This document shows positions 32,095 through 44,024 of a stretch of DNA of 64,000 nt, piece by piece (within the stretch, counting starts at the first letter, position 1; each line of letters starts with the position of its first letter). This stretch comes from Manduca sexta (lineage: Eukaryota; Arthropoda; Insecta; Lepidoptera; Sphingidae), in assembly GCF_014839805.1 (NCBI RefSeq), contig NC_051132.1:3286001-3350000 (forward strand), in the 5' to 3' direction. The notes beneath the pieces were generated by a model. It worked only from the letters and a program-made list of their open reading frames with translations, ran no database searches and had not been told where the DNA came from. A program made the translations under genes and the position numbers.

Positions 32095-32395
32095 TTTGAA
32101 TGACGAGTCGAGCGTGCCGTTTGCCTTATGGTAAGCGATGCGACCGCCCATAAACAGTAGAAACACTATCCAACTTGAATTACAAAGTATTATTTGGTGT
32201 TCATATTGCTCGCCATCCTGAGACATGACATGTTATGTCTTATTCTGTCCAATAGTTACACTGGCTACAACTTAAAACTGAAACACAACAGTGACTATAC
32301 ACATCTGCTTGGCTGAAGAAATAGACATTGCGGTGGTACATACCTAGCGGAGTCTTACATGTGAAAAACCTACCACAAGTAACTCTTAAACCATG
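32095..32395 (+). repeat. Rep-D, full length
   Basis: GACGAGTCGAGCGTGCCG, TGGTAAGCGATGCGACCGCC, AGACATTGCGGTGGTACATA in order. Confidence 0.78.
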
Positions 32396-32399
32396 AAAT

Positions 32400-32835
32400 A
32401 AAATTAACTTTAATCGCCGTAAATTGAGTAAAAAACAGGCCATAAAGACATCTGTGGCTGTTGGTAACAATCCAAAGATCTCAATCAAAAAGCCGTTATG
32501 CAATCAAGTTTATAAGCGGTTAACAGCTGTCTACGTAATTACGAATTACGAACCATAAATATGCTGCAACCTTACTCGTCCATCTTTAGCCAAAATTATA
32601 GATTAAGGAAGTCGTAAAAAAATTGACAATGAACTTATGAAGATGGCACTGCTGCCTTGACACGAATCGTCGGATACCTTCGACATTTCTTAAGGTAAAT
32701 ATAGCTTTACGTTATTGGTGGTAGAGGTCCTGGACCTACCTTTTGGTTTTGGGTTCAATTTCGTAGACGGGAAAAAATATCATACAGATTTTTTATTATA
32801 ACAGCGGAAAGTTTATCACTAGTGTCAGAGTTTAT
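32400..32835. other. No recognised feature
   Basis: Unrecognised. Confidence 0.4.
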
Positions 32836-32837
32836 AT

Positions 32838-32965
32838 CCGTTCCATTATAGAACAGGATAAGCCTATCGTCATGCTGAGCACAAATCCTAGACTCTGGAG
32901 TACCACTAAGAAACTGATAGATTCAATTTAATATTTATAGGAATCGAACTTAAAATATCAAACTT
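32838..32965 (-). mobile_element. SINE-A, degraded
   Basis: CCGTTCCATTATAGAACAGG, AAGCCTATCGTCATGC and GGAATCGAACTTAAAATATC keep SINE-A order. Confidence 0.55.
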
Positions 32966-33339
32966 CATAGCAAATATATTTATGTATATCATAATCCTGT
33001 AGTACTGAGCGACCTTGTATTAATATGGAAACCTACCATGTTGGAAGCATAGCAAACAATGCAACTGATTCGGTTTATTAATATTCATAAACAAAAAACT
33101 TGAAGATCTCCAACAAGATGGCTGGCGAGCATCTTTTAACGTCTTGACGCAATGGAATATTCTTTTGTTTCAACTTTCAATGAAGACACATTTTTACAAA
33201 TTGAAAAACTGGCTTTTTATCTTAAAAACTTTGTTTACGAAGAAACATTACCATAATAAATGATGTTTCTAATAAACAATTATAAATTTGATTTGAATTT
33301 AAGGTAAGAATAAAAGTCCAAAACAATAAATAGGGAAAC

Positions 33340-33640
33340 ACGTCGATATATACGTACTACGTACTAGATTTGGCGTTCCGAACATTTATTGTGTTGAACT
33401 GAATTGAACTGCAATCCATACAACTGCTTTAGTCTGGTGTCAATATTGACAGCTTGTGGTTGTGTGCGGAGTGGCGCTCATAATATAAGAAGTCAAATCT
33501 AAGTGTAAACCTGGATGTGATTTGAAAATATTAGACAAAATAAGTAAAATTATTTGTTATTCAAATCAATATTAGGTTATAACAGAGACGTTTTGGTTGC
33601 CATTTTAATTCACATTTTGAACTAATTTAATATACGTCAT
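33340..33640 (-). repeat. Repeat M, copy 1 (LTR-like?)
   Basis: About 300 bp matching 61490-61800 in inverse orientation, for example TATTATGAGCGCCACTCCG and TAGTACGTAGTACGTA on the minus strand. It has an AATAAA on that strand. Possibly a solo LTR; not proven. Confidence 0.65.
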
Positions 33641-33724
33641 TAATGAAACATTGATCGGAAAATTTATATTTTGTAGAGTAAATATTGACAGTTTCTAGAA
33701 CTATATCGAATTAATATCGAATCT

Positions 33725-34060
33725 TACTAATTATAGATACGGATGTTTGGGAGGATGTTTGTAACAAGTAAACGCAGGAACCGCTAAACGGATTTGGATG
33801 AAATTTGGAATACGCATAGATCACATTTTGGATTAATACATAGGCTAATCAAATTCAAACTTCAAAACCGCCATAGAGTTTTGAGTTACTAGTTTTTCAC
33901 AAAATAATTTCAAATAAAGAACAAAAATACTTCAATTAACGTGTACAGGCGATTAGAAGTTTTTATCTTATTCATCTACTTATGTGGCTGACTGCACAAT
34001 GAAACTCATTATCGAGGAACACATGGACGCGCGCAGAACCACGAGCAAAACCTAGTTTAA
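33725..34060 (+). mobile_element. Helitron-like element containing Repeat L
   Basis: ACGGATTTGGATGAAATTTG near the start, Repeat L at 33805-33950, and an end CAGAACCACGAGCAAAACCTAG. Repeat L is therefore probably part of this family. Confidence 0.6.
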
Positions 34061-34329
34061 ACACGACAGATAGCTTCAACACCTCTTCACTCCGCCGACA
34101 AAACCTTGAACGCTCACATAGTAATAAAGCGTGAGTACTCAAAGGATTTCGCAAACTTGTACGAGCCGCAAATTACATCGATCAAGCAATGCGAGCAAGA
34201 ACAAGACGCCCTTTACATCGGAAACGCTTAAGGTAAACTATGTCATAGATAAAATAGATGTTGGTGATTGCGAAATAAGGCTTGATTGTTTACATACGAC
34301 CACGCCTTTTATATTGGGTAGAAGCGGAA

Positions 34330-34650
34330 CTGGTGCGGACTGCGCCGTGTGTATTCCGTCCCGTGATGTGATAGGGGGCGATCCTATCGCCATCATCATT
34401 ATCAGTCGCAGGATGTCCACTTGCGAACAAGGGCCTTACCCAAAGATTTCCAGATTGCCCTATTGAAAGCGGCCCGCATCCAGTAACCTCGTGAAACCTC
34501 CTCCTGGCCTATTGCCATATTAGGCGCAAATTCAGGATCCTTGATATTGAGCAGAAAACCCCAACATTAATTTGTCCGACCAGGGATCGAACCAGAGACC
34601 TTAGCACTATATTAGTACCGTAATACAACTATGACACCGAGCAGACATCT
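34330..34650 (-). mobile_element. SINE-A split by a LINE-related fragment
   Basis: 34345-34395 and 34505-34650 are SINE-A. Between them, about 110 bp (TCATTATCAGTCGCAGGATG, TCCACTTGCGAACAAGGGCC, GCGGCCCGCATCCAG) is a different dispersed repeat, also seen at 38000-38100. Confidence 0.68.
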
Positions 34651-35235
34651 GTTTAAAGTCTCGTCGGTTTGTCCAGGATAGTCAAAACGGCTGAACCGAT
34701 TTGATAGGAGTTCTATTTAATACCTTCTTTATCTGTCAATGAAAATCCATCTAAAGATTAAACTAGACATAATCACCTTGAATATAATTTATACGCAATA
34801 AAAAAACATGTAGTAAATTGTGAAAAACAAACCACGGAATATTTGGAACAGACTCATATTACTATGGCCGATTCCTTACTTCGCCCCGTAATTCCCCACT
34901 TATTCAAACAAGGAATTACTATATTCACCTTCAGAAACATTTTAGCCCCTATAAAGGCAATTTAACTCCCTTTAATTACAGGAAGTAATACTAACCGCAC
35001 TATAAATTTATTAATAAAAACTATTATTAGCAATAAATAACACTTTGTAATTGTCAATTGTAAGTGGCAATCATTTAAAACATAATTAAATGTAAACCAT
35101 CATATTAAAAAAACGTTTTGTATAACTTAAACGACTTTAAAGTTATTTTAAAGGGTTCAACTAATTATATATTATAATTAGTACATAGAATTATGAATGT
35201 ATATAAACTTTATACAAAGTGCGTGATTATTGTAT
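34651..35235. other. No recognised feature
   Basis: A Helitron-like ACGGCTGAACCGATTTGATA phrase at about 34687; otherwise unrecognised. Confidence 0.4.
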
Positions 35236-35475
35236 ACTAGCTTTTGTTCCCGGCTTCGTCCGCGTGAAGGAGTTTTCCGGGATAAAAGTCCCGCTAAAAA
35301 GCATCCGATTTATTTATATTTGTGGCTCACTATTTTGGTCATAGTAGCTTCCGTATAAAAGATGCTATCTTAGTGTACGCTGTCACGTACACCAAGATAG
35401 CATTTTTTTCCGACTTACTTGATATAATATATCGTTATATTATGACCAAATTACACAAAATCATTATAAATTGTA
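35236..35475 (-). mobile_element. Hel-2 copy with internal hairpin
   Basis: CTAG at 35236-35239, CCCGGCTTCGTCCGCGTGAA and ATTATAAATTGTAACCTG. Contains an 18-bp inverted repeat at 35362-35379 / 35386-35403. Confidence 0.7.
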
Positions 35476-35530
35476 ACCTGGTTGCACGTCTGCCTACCCC
35501 TTCGCCAATAAAGGCGTGATGTGTGTACAC
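35476..35530 (+). mobile_element. SINE-A 3' fragment
   Basis: GTTGCACGTCTGCCTACCCC to AAAGGCGTGATGTGTGT; fused directly to the Hel-2 copy. Confidence 0.65.
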
Positions 35531-35821
35531 CTACTACCCACAGGACATATAATATATCAAATAATTTTCCAAGTTAACAGTTTGAGATTGCCTTGGACAT
35601 CCAATCTCACAAATAGCTCATCAAAGACATTGTTATTAATGATGTAAGAAAGACAATTTAGGCCAAGTTACCGTGGCAATATCACGAATGCAGTAAATTT
35701 GCGGTGTATGAGTCACAAAATTACAAATGGTTCGGCCATTACTTGCATAGCGTTCAGTTAATTGTCCTATGCAATAGGCGTCATTGGAGACATTAAATGA
35801 TATCATAGTAATATCAATTAT

Positions 35822-36030
35822 TATATATCCGCCTCGAAAGCGTCCACCGTAAACAAAGTGTTAATCCCGCCATAGTGGCTCATGTAAGTATGTCGCGTTC
35901 GGGGATCAGCCTGTGTTTATCCGGTTCCAACAGGCCGGCATAATTGTGTCGACTGTCGGAAGGTAATCATCTCTTGTCAGTCAACATTCTATTGGAGTCA
36001 TCTCCACTTACAATAAGGTGTAGTGGGGTC
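35822..36030 (+). repeat. Rep-C, near full length
   Basis: ATATATCCGCCTCGAAAGCG, TTATCCGGTTCCAACAGGCC, AATCATCTCTTGTCAGTCAA in order; ends GTGTAGTGGGGTCACTTAG. Confidence 0.75.
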
Positions 36031-36290
36031 ACTTAGTATGCACGTATGCTGTGATGTTCAGATTCAAATACACGCTACGCTAATCTGACTGAATCTGATA
36101 AATAATTGATTGCGTTCCTAGTTTCTTGATAGTCCTTAAAAGGAAACCGTTTATCCCACTGTGGGATCACTTTGCTATGCACGTATGATGCGATTTTTAA
36201 ACTAAAAAAATGCGCGTTAAACACCCAATATAATTGGGTTCCCAGTATCTTAACAGTCCTTAAAAGGAAACCGTCTATCCCACTAGATGT
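36031..36290. repeat. Two diverged tandem units (about 137 and 120 bp)
   Basis: Both units run from TATGCACGTATG to AGTCCTTAAAAGGAAACCGT then CTATCCCACT (or TTATCCCACT), starting at 36031 and 36168. Confidence 0.75.
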
Positions 36291-37999
36291 AAACCGGCTA
36301 ACCCCGGAATTAGACGTCTCAGAACAATTCACTATGGTAAGAACTACTATGGTTTTTAGATGTAGATCACCATCTAGCCGGACACAAAATCGATTAACCT
36401 CCCACTAGAGAACACCACGAAAAACTCATCATAATCAATTTTAAATGAGTTTTTAATATGCACTCATGATCATTGGTACGTTTTTTATTATTTGAATTGT
36501 ACCTTCAACCTTGAATGAGTGAAAACACTCAAATTGAAGAATTATGATAGGGTACCATTTTCCGTTATACCATATTAATAAATCTGTTATTAAAACTACC
36601 GAATGAATATCAATGACATTTGTTTTAAAGAGAGTTTCATACTCTATTAAGAACATAGACTACTTTTTTCTTAGGACTTTTATAACGGAAGAACTCATAG
36701 TCACGAGCGAAGTCGCAAGCAAAATTTACTTAATAATAAAGCATAAATAAATCAAAAAAATGTATATTCAGCCTCTCTACGACATTCACTGGGAAACCCC
36801 AATTTTAATATCAGTTCGAAAAGATAAATAACATGGTATCTAATTCTTGAATATTTCCAATGACGTCACGTTACTTGATTAAAACAACCATGATTTTCCG
36901 AGTAGCTATTAATTCCCAGTACATAATCATAAATTATGGAAACTGCCGTTACTTGACGTATAATGACGTTCATAAACAATATTATGATAAAAACAACAAA
37001 GTCTAGACTGTAAAACAAATTGCCGCATAGGCCTTGAATTAAATTTTAAAAAATATTACTTTTACATTTTTGGTAAGTTTTTTGTGTTTATACTTAATGT
37101 TATTGTTTGGTTTTAAAAAAAAAAACAAATGTTTCTCCTATTTGAAAAATACATAAAATACTACAAAATTACATACGTTGTAATTATAATCATAATACGT
37201 ATATTATTAGAGTAATTTATTATATATCAGCATTAAATATGATAAAAATAAAATGTATATCGAAATAAAACTAGTTCCAAATATTTTGCAGCTTTCATAG
37301 TCACGGGTAATATAAATACTCAGAGAATTTGAATAATTCTTCAAAATGATTGATATAAGGTTGTGGATACTTTAACATGGACATTTTTCTTTTTATAACT
37401 TGTCAATTTTCAATAAAGATTCACCCACAATTCCTTAAGTTGTGTTAGAGATCAGGAACAATGCTTATCGCCACGGTTAGTCCAATATCTCTCAATATTA
37501 TAACCGCGAGTATTTGTGAAGACGTTTCGACTTTTGCAGAAAGTAAACAGAGAAACCGCATGATGGATACGACAAAAATTTAGCACACAAATATTTGGAA
37601 TCCTGAATACTAGTTTTAGCTTGGGAAACTATACAGAGAGATATATTTTCGAAAACTTTTACGCATCTACACTGCGATTAAAATCTACGAGAAAAAATAA
37701 AACATCGAATTTTCTCAAAACAGATACAAATTTGACCACTCTGTATAACAATACTAAACAAAGATACCTCAGATGGTGCGATTCAGGGCATGTCCAGTGT
37801 AGCAACCTTATGTAATCAATGTAACTGTTTGCTAAATCTGATTACATTTACTTTTTACATCAACCTTACAAAAATACGTTCATGTTTTTATTTGTAAATG
37901 ACCTACTGGGTGCGAAATCAAGATTAGATTACGTAAGAAAAACAATTTCAAATGGTAAAGTAGATATCGTTATAATCATCATAAGTGTGCTAAAATAGG
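36291..37999. other. No gene; Hel-2 terminus near 36700
   Basis: A GTCACGAGCGAAGTCGCAAG remnant lies at 36700-36722. The rest is AT-rich and unrecognised. Confidence 0.4.
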
Positions 38000-38100
38000 C
38001 CTTTCTTAAAAAAATCCAGAAGAACTTGTCAAAAACGGCCTGCATCCAGCATGTTCCTGAGACCTTTATAGATAGGTATACTAAAGTGGGCTACCTCAAC
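38000..38100 (+). repeat. Fragment of LINE-related dispersed repeat
   Basis: AAATCCAGAAGAACTTGTCA, ACGGCCTGCATCCAGCATGT and TTCCTGAGACCTTTATA; related to 34395-34505. Confidence 0.5.
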
Positions 38101-38507
38101 TGGAGTTGTACAACTCACACAGAAAATCCATGTGAAGTGTTCACTGTTTGATGCTGGTTATGTTTCTTGTTGTATTTAGAATAATAAAAGTTATTTTCCT
38201 ACATATGATTGCAAATAATTATATTTTAAGTGCATCATTTTCAGTCATTATATCAGACAAAGCATTTTAAAACATGTGTCGTGAATTAACTATTTTTTTG
38301 TCTATTGTATTCAGTTGTTTCAACAGAGTTTAGATTAAGATATGATTTTGACTACACTCAAAATTTTGACCTTGGTTTTAAAGATTTGGTCTTCTTCTTT
38401 TCTAATTTGCTTATTTTAGTAGGTATGTAGATCATACATTTTGAAGGAATTAATCCCTTTTTTAATTCTTTTAACTCTATAATGCACATTTTTTCTAACA
38501 TGCCTTC

Positions 38508-38680
38508 GTTCCACCCGCGTGAAAATGTTTTTCCGGGATTAATTTTTGCCTGGGATAAAAATAGCCTATAGCACTCAGGAATAATATAGCTTCCTATTAG
38601 TAAAAAAACAATCAAAATCTATTCAGTAATTCCTAAGATTAGCGCGTTCAAACACTCTTCAGTTTTATAACAAACAAGAA
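38508..38680 (-). mobile_element. Hel-2 copy, truncated
   Basis: CCACCCGCGTGAAAATG, TAGCCTATAGCACTCAGGAA, CAAACACTCTTCAGTTTTAT. The CTAG end is lost. Confidence 0.65.
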
Positions 38681-38684
38681 CTAT

Positions 38685-39289
38685 TAATAACAATCTATGT
38701 AACTAACTTCTCTAATTGTATGTACGTATATAAAATTTAGCATACCGTTGATGCACATGTAATATATTTACCATCATAATTTATACAATGTTTTTGAAAA
38801 ATAAATTGATTTGATTTAGTATAAATATCAAACTCAATAAATTAATCAAGAATAATATATTTATATTTCACCTTTATTGGGATTAACTAATATTACTCTT
38901 CTTTAAGTCGGTTAAATGCAGAAGTATTCTCAAAGTTACTAACAACAGAATTTCTAGCTTCAACAATACACTCTCAATACTCATTGTCAAGGAAAGTACG
39001 GAATGCAAATTTCAAAACCGTTCTTCAATGACTGTGTAAATGGCGAGTATGTTAATAAATAAACATAAAAGGCAATGCAAATATGTATGGGTATTATGAA
39101 CATGAATGTGCAATTAATATGTATTTAAGGAGAATACTGATGAACGCGAACTCCAGGTTTGGATTATTAAGCGGACATTATACGTGTAGCCGATCGGGAA
39201 ACTAAAACTAATCAGAATAGTAGCATGCTTGATATCTTATATTGCGCTGACCCCATATTGTGGTGACGTGTTTTTTTAACGAAATACTG
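38685..39289. other. No recognised feature
   Basis: AT-rich; possible LINE tail near 38800 (AAATAAATTGATTTGATTTA). Confidence 0.4.
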
Positions 39290-39515
39290 TAGTGACCCCA
39301 CAGCTTCTGATGGTAAGGGATTGGTGTTGAGATAATGTCGACTGACGAGCTGATTTTCCCTCGCTAGTTGACAGAATTATGCCGGCCTTTTTGAAACTGG
39401 ATATACACAGGCTGATCACGGAACGCCACTTACGTGGACTATGACGGGTTTTGCAGCTCGTATACGAAGATCGCTATTATGCACATGCAAATATCCTACC
39501 ACTCGTGCGTGGAAA
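39290..39515 (-). repeat. Rep-C, reverse
   Basis: GTCGACTGACGAGC, GGATATACACAGGCTGATCA and ATCCTACCACTCG in order. Confidence 0.72.
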
Positions 39516-39550
39516 AAACAAGAAGTTTTAAATGCGCACTTTGTGATACA

Positions 39551-39810
39551 CACACACACACACACATTATGCATTTGTCCCCATAGGGGTATGCAAGGAC
39601 GTGCCCAGGGTACTCGCTTTTCACCTAGTGTGTTCCGTCCCATGATGTGATAGGGAGCGAGCCTATCGCCATATCGGGCACAAATTCCAGATTCTGGGCA
39701 GATACTGAGCAGAAAAACCTAAATATCACTTTTCCCGACCCGGTATTCGAACCCAATACCTTAGAGCGCTGCCGGTACGGCATGCAGTACAACTATGCCA
39801 GAGAGGCAGT
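39551..39810 (-). mobile_element. SINE-A, full length, 12-bp duplication
   Basis: (CA)n tail at the 3' side and GAGAGGCAGT head. CTTTGTGATACA (39539-39550) and CTTTGTAATACA (39811-39822) flank it. Confidence 0.87.
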
Positions 39811-40127
39811 CTTTGTAATACAAATTTGAATAGAGACAATAATAATAGCTAAAACTTTAACAATTCAGGTCTTCATTTCATATTGTGGAATGTTTCTAGC
39901 CATGATTTTGACAGCGCAAGGCCGGAGGAAAGCGCAAAAACAAACATGCAAAAAATCTTGAATCTACGAAAATTACTTCTCGTGTAGCAATTAAGTGATA
40001 TTATTTTAAAATCATAAAGTCGTTGTAAAAAAATATCTTGGAAATTACTAAAAAAAATCGTGTTGTTAGGGCTGCCAATTAAAAAAGTAATTATTGCTAG
40101 ACTTTTTTATAGCCTTGGTCTATTGAT

Positions 40128-40290
40128 TGCTTTGGTGGCGAAGTTGTTTTGCGCAGGCGATGCGACTATCGCGCTGAGGTCTCGGGTCCGAATCTCGAAC
40201 AAAGTGATACAAGATTATCTGCTCAGTATTAGCTCGAGGTCTGAAATTGTGCCCGACATTAGGCTCACCCCCTAGTACATCATAGATGTA
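40128..40290 (+). mobile_element. SINE-A, diverged
   Basis: GCTTTGGTGGCGAAGTTGTT head, GGGTCCGAATCTCGAAC box B, and GCCCGACATTAGGCTCACCC. Confidence 0.72.
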
Positions 40291-40294
40291 TCCC

Positions 40295-40918
40295 AACCTA
40301 AATGAAAATACATAGGGTTCAGGGAAAGTAATATTTTTTTACACGCGCATCGACATTTTTACGCCTTTCCTCGTACTAATGATGATTATAGGCAAAAGTT
40401 ACCAATTACCATCAACTGACTAGTGAAATACATAAGATGGCTTCATGACTTACGCTAAAGAAATATTTTTGTCGACAAAAATTGGCAACCCTAATTTTGC
40501 TAATTACGACATGATGATATAATTGACATAAATATTTTGCGACAATTCCAACAATAACGTAATTTTATATTCTGCTGTCTCATTCCATGCATTTTGTAAA
40601 TGCAACTTATGAATCATAAATATTGCTTGTAAACGTTTATTTAATAAGTACTGTTTATACCGCTATGTTGGTACTACTGCTTTGGTGTAAAGAACATTAA
40701 AGAAGAAATTAACAAACATTATGAGCCTTATATCCCAAGTCGCATAGTATATAGCAGTCACTCACAGTTTTCGAGTTCGCTAATGATCTTGCTGCTTTTT
40801 ATAGTTAGACATGGTACTATCGGAGTGAAAATAAACATTGTAACCATGGTCTAAATTGGCGCGAAATAGTATCAAGATTATTACAAAAATGTCTCATTCA
40901 AATGCCACTTCATTTCGC
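40295..40918. other. No recognised feature
   Basis: Unrecognised sequence between SINE-A and the foldback element. Confidence 0.4.
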
Positions 40919-41496
40919 AAACATTTTTTGATCTAAGCCACGAATTTGCGACATGATTGCGTTACAAAACGCATTAGTGAAGTCTTTTAAATAGTTCTTG
41001 TATCAGTCATACGAATGATTTCTTAATGCATCATCGGGTTAATGTGGAATACTAGTAAATCTTCATAGAGAATAACTCTCAGTGTCATAACTTTATAACT
41101 GAGTCCATTAAAGTGTTTCTCCAGTACAATACGCTTACCGTTTTTTTGAAAAGCCATTCGAAATTAAAAAAAAAATAACATTACATGATGACATAGGCCT
41201 CTGCCAAGGTACGCCACAGAGCGCGCGCGCTCGTAACTCGAGCGCCCTAAATATATAGATTGCATGCTCAAGGCCCTTTACTCGGAGAGTCTTAACACCC
41301 GTTTTCAAAAAAAATACTAGATATAAAGATACATAGTCTTAATTTAATAGTTTTATTGGCTATGATCAGCTCTATCTAACAGCTAACTGAAGTAAAGTTG
41401 TGTCTTGGCATTAGCAAATCACTTAGCCCTATGCCTACGCACTGCGAAGGACCAAAAAACAGACTCATTATCATAAAATTGGTTTATATTAAGCTA

Positions 41497-41659
41497 CAGT
41501 AGCGAAGGGTGATATTTACAAAAAAAATAAACCAAAAAAGACATTGCCTTACCTAACATATCACGGTCAATTTAATAGAAAACAAAATTTGAGACAAACG
41601 TTAATAAATCTAAAAGGGAAATCGTTAGGAATCAATTTGTATGGGATCCTTCGCCACTG
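41497..41659. mobile_element. hAT-type MITE (163 bp), 8-bp duplication
   Basis: Ends CAGTAGCGAAGG / CAGTGGCGAAGG (inverted), flanked by TTAAGCTA at 41489-41496 and 41660-41667. The 8-bp duplication and CAG start are hAT hallmarks. Similar ends occur alone at 56670 and 58039. Confidence 0.9.
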
Positions 41660-42074
41660 TTAAGCTAAGTATTTTTGTGAATACGAACCTTACTCTCTCA
41701 CCGCTGCGCCGACACCAACTCACACAACTTTAATGATCATTAGATCAAATTATTAATTACCAATTATCGTCTAATATTTAAAAAAATACAGAAAAACTTT
41801 AATAAAGTTGGCTTTAACAATGTTATAATTACCAACGTTTTTAAGAAATAATCAAATTCAAGAAATTGGCTAATGATTTCGTCAAATTATTGATGTTTGC
41901 AAATATACTACTCAAAAATAGAATTTAGTATAAAAGTACCTACTTAACATATTATCTATTAGAAACTATTTATATTTATGAAATTCTGACAATCCTATTG
42001 TATTATCATACCCATGTCAGGTGATAAAACAACTTTTTAAATGTAATATCCGCAACAACCATAATTACTAAACA

Positions 42075-42202
42075 AATATTAGTATATACTTCATAGAGAA
42101 TAACTGTATAGTTATTCTCTATGAAGAATAACTATTCTTTACTTACTTACTTTCATAGAGAATAACTGTATAGTTATTCTCTATGAAGTATATACTAATA
42201 TT
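42075..42202. repeat. Compound palindrome
   Basis: Two copies of a self-complementary unit (TTCATAGAGAATAACT-GTAT-AGTTATTCTCTATGAA type) stand in tandem, inside a larger inverted repeat that begins and ends with AATATTAGTATATAC. Confidence 0.88.
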
Positions 42203-42445
42203 CCACACTAACCCGATGATGCATTAAGAAATAATACATATGACTGGTACACGAACTATTTAAAAGACTTCACTAATGCGTTTGGTAACGCAATCGTGTC
42301 GCAAATTCGTGGCTTAGATTAAAAAATGTTTAACTAACATGTTTATTCATAAGTAATATTATTTATATTTAACTACACGACATCCTGATCTATTACATAA
42401 TTCAAACGTCACGATTATGTTATTAACTAATAGGCAACTGTATCT

Positions 42446-42752
42446 TTATGATAATAATATCAACCCTGTAGTATAAACTGTCCCACTGCTGGGCTCGGGT
42501 CTCTACTCTCTACCACTGAAAGGAATTAAGCCTTTGTCAACAACGCTGGCCTAGGCGGATTGGTAGACTTCACATACCCTCAAAATTCCTATAGAGAACT
42601 TCTTCTTCTCTTCTTCTTTCCTTCACTATCAAACGATAATTCACAAAGAATTCACACATCATTTAAGAAGAGTCAAAGGTGTGCCTTTGTGTTTTGAAAC
42701 TGCGGAAATTCGCCTCGGCAGTCCGTTCCTCACCCAACTAGGCTATCGCTGC
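42446..42752 (-). mobile_element. SINE-B, diverged
   Basis: ATAATAATATCAACCCTGTA tail side, CAACTAGGCTATCGCTGC head side. The middle is altered by a CTTCTTCTC expansion (42600-42618). Confidence 0.82.
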
Positions 42753-42987
42753 TCCTGTTTGTGAACGCATATAGTTTATCACTATATACCGGGATGATAT
42801 TATAAAAATACATTGTACAACAAACTGCATTTGTATATACAATTACTAGATCAATTACCGGTGGTGATTGACCATAACCAAATGCAAAATGCACATCGAT
42901 TCAAAATGTCCCTTACAATAACCGTCAAGTCGTGTAATTAAATATGATCGTTATACAAGAAGTAACCACAACGCGGTGTGATACGAC

Positions 42988-43060
42988 CTAACTCTTGCTT
43001 GTGGCTCCATCTGTATTAGTATCTCGGAATAAAAGATAAATATAAAATATGAGTGGTTCG
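42988..43060 (-). mobile_element. Hel-2 terminal fragment
   Basis: CTCTTGCTTGTGGCTCCATC then ATCTCGGAATAAAAGATAAA; degraded. Confidence 0.4.
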
Positions 43061-43255
43061 TCCGTTTACAGAATAATAAGTTAGAATAAAATATGGCCTT
43101 CGAAATTTTCTTGGGAGACTTTTATAATGATTTTGTCATTTCAGAGATTATCCTCATAGATAAAAGCAGTGTTTTTAGCCCTTTTTATAGTAAATAGAGA
43201 ATAGGTTTAATAAGCCCTATAATTAAAATACTTCATAAATAACATCCTTTGCTTG

Positions 43256-43490
43256 AAATAGGATATATTTTATATCCGCCCGGATAGCTACCACCGGACA
43301 CAAGGTGTGAAAACCTACCATAGTGGCCCACATAAGTGTCGCGTTTTAGGATCAGCCTGTGTATATCGGGTTCCAACAGGCCAGCATAATTGTGGTGACT
43401 GCCGAGGGGTAATCATCACTCGTCAGTCCACATTCTAGTGCACTCCAATTACCGTCAGGTGCAGTAGGGACTCTGCCATGGTTATATAAA
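43256..43490 (+). repeat. Rep-C, near full length
   Basis: ATAGGATATATTTTATATCC, GTATATCGGGTTCCAACAGG, and ACCGTCAGGTGCAGTAGGGA to ATGGTTATATAAAAAAAC. Confidence 0.78.
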
Positions 43491-44020
43491 AAAACTCTTT
43501 ACCGTGACGTTAGCTGTTGCCACAAAATTCATTTTTCCTTACTCTGTATTAAGCATTTATATATAAGATATTCATTAGTTCCCGCAAACATTCAGACTCG
43601 CAAGATAAATATGTTTTCTATATTCTAAGCTCAAAGGTTCTCTTTAAGTTGTGTTATTATTATTTGAACATGAATTTTATTGGTAAACAGCAAAAAGTGT
43701 TTTTTTCCTTATTTTTATTAGTAAACTAGATCACAAAGTCCAACTAAACATAAAACCCACACAACCTTAACCTCGGAATCCAATTCCGTAAATGTTCAAA
43801 ACTGGCAACACGCCCACGCTGATAAAACGGACCTTGTGCAGAAATGATCTAACCAAAGCCAAAATTGAGATATTCATTTCAATCGAAAATGATCTGTGTT
43901 CTCATGTAACAAAGACTTATTTTACTGTTATCTATAGACAACACGATAGAAATATTTTATTACATAATACATGATTATCAAGACCGATTAGCCTTTTTTA
44001 TAGTTATGCTTAATTATGAA
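43491..44020. other. No recognised feature
   Basis: Unrecognised. Confidence 0.4.
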
Positions 44021-44024
44021 CTCT

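Larger units (their letters stand above)
40919..42331. mobile_element. 1.4 kb foldback element with about 160-bp inverted ends
   Basis: 40919-41078 and 42331-42160 are inverted copies: AAACATTTTTTGATCTAAGC, GCATTAGTGAAGTCTTTTAA, TTAATGCATCATCGGGTTA. The interior has no ORF of note. It carries a hAT MITE (41497-41659) and a compound palindrome at its right arm (42075-42202). Target duplication not identified, so the superfamily is open. Confidence 0.78.
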
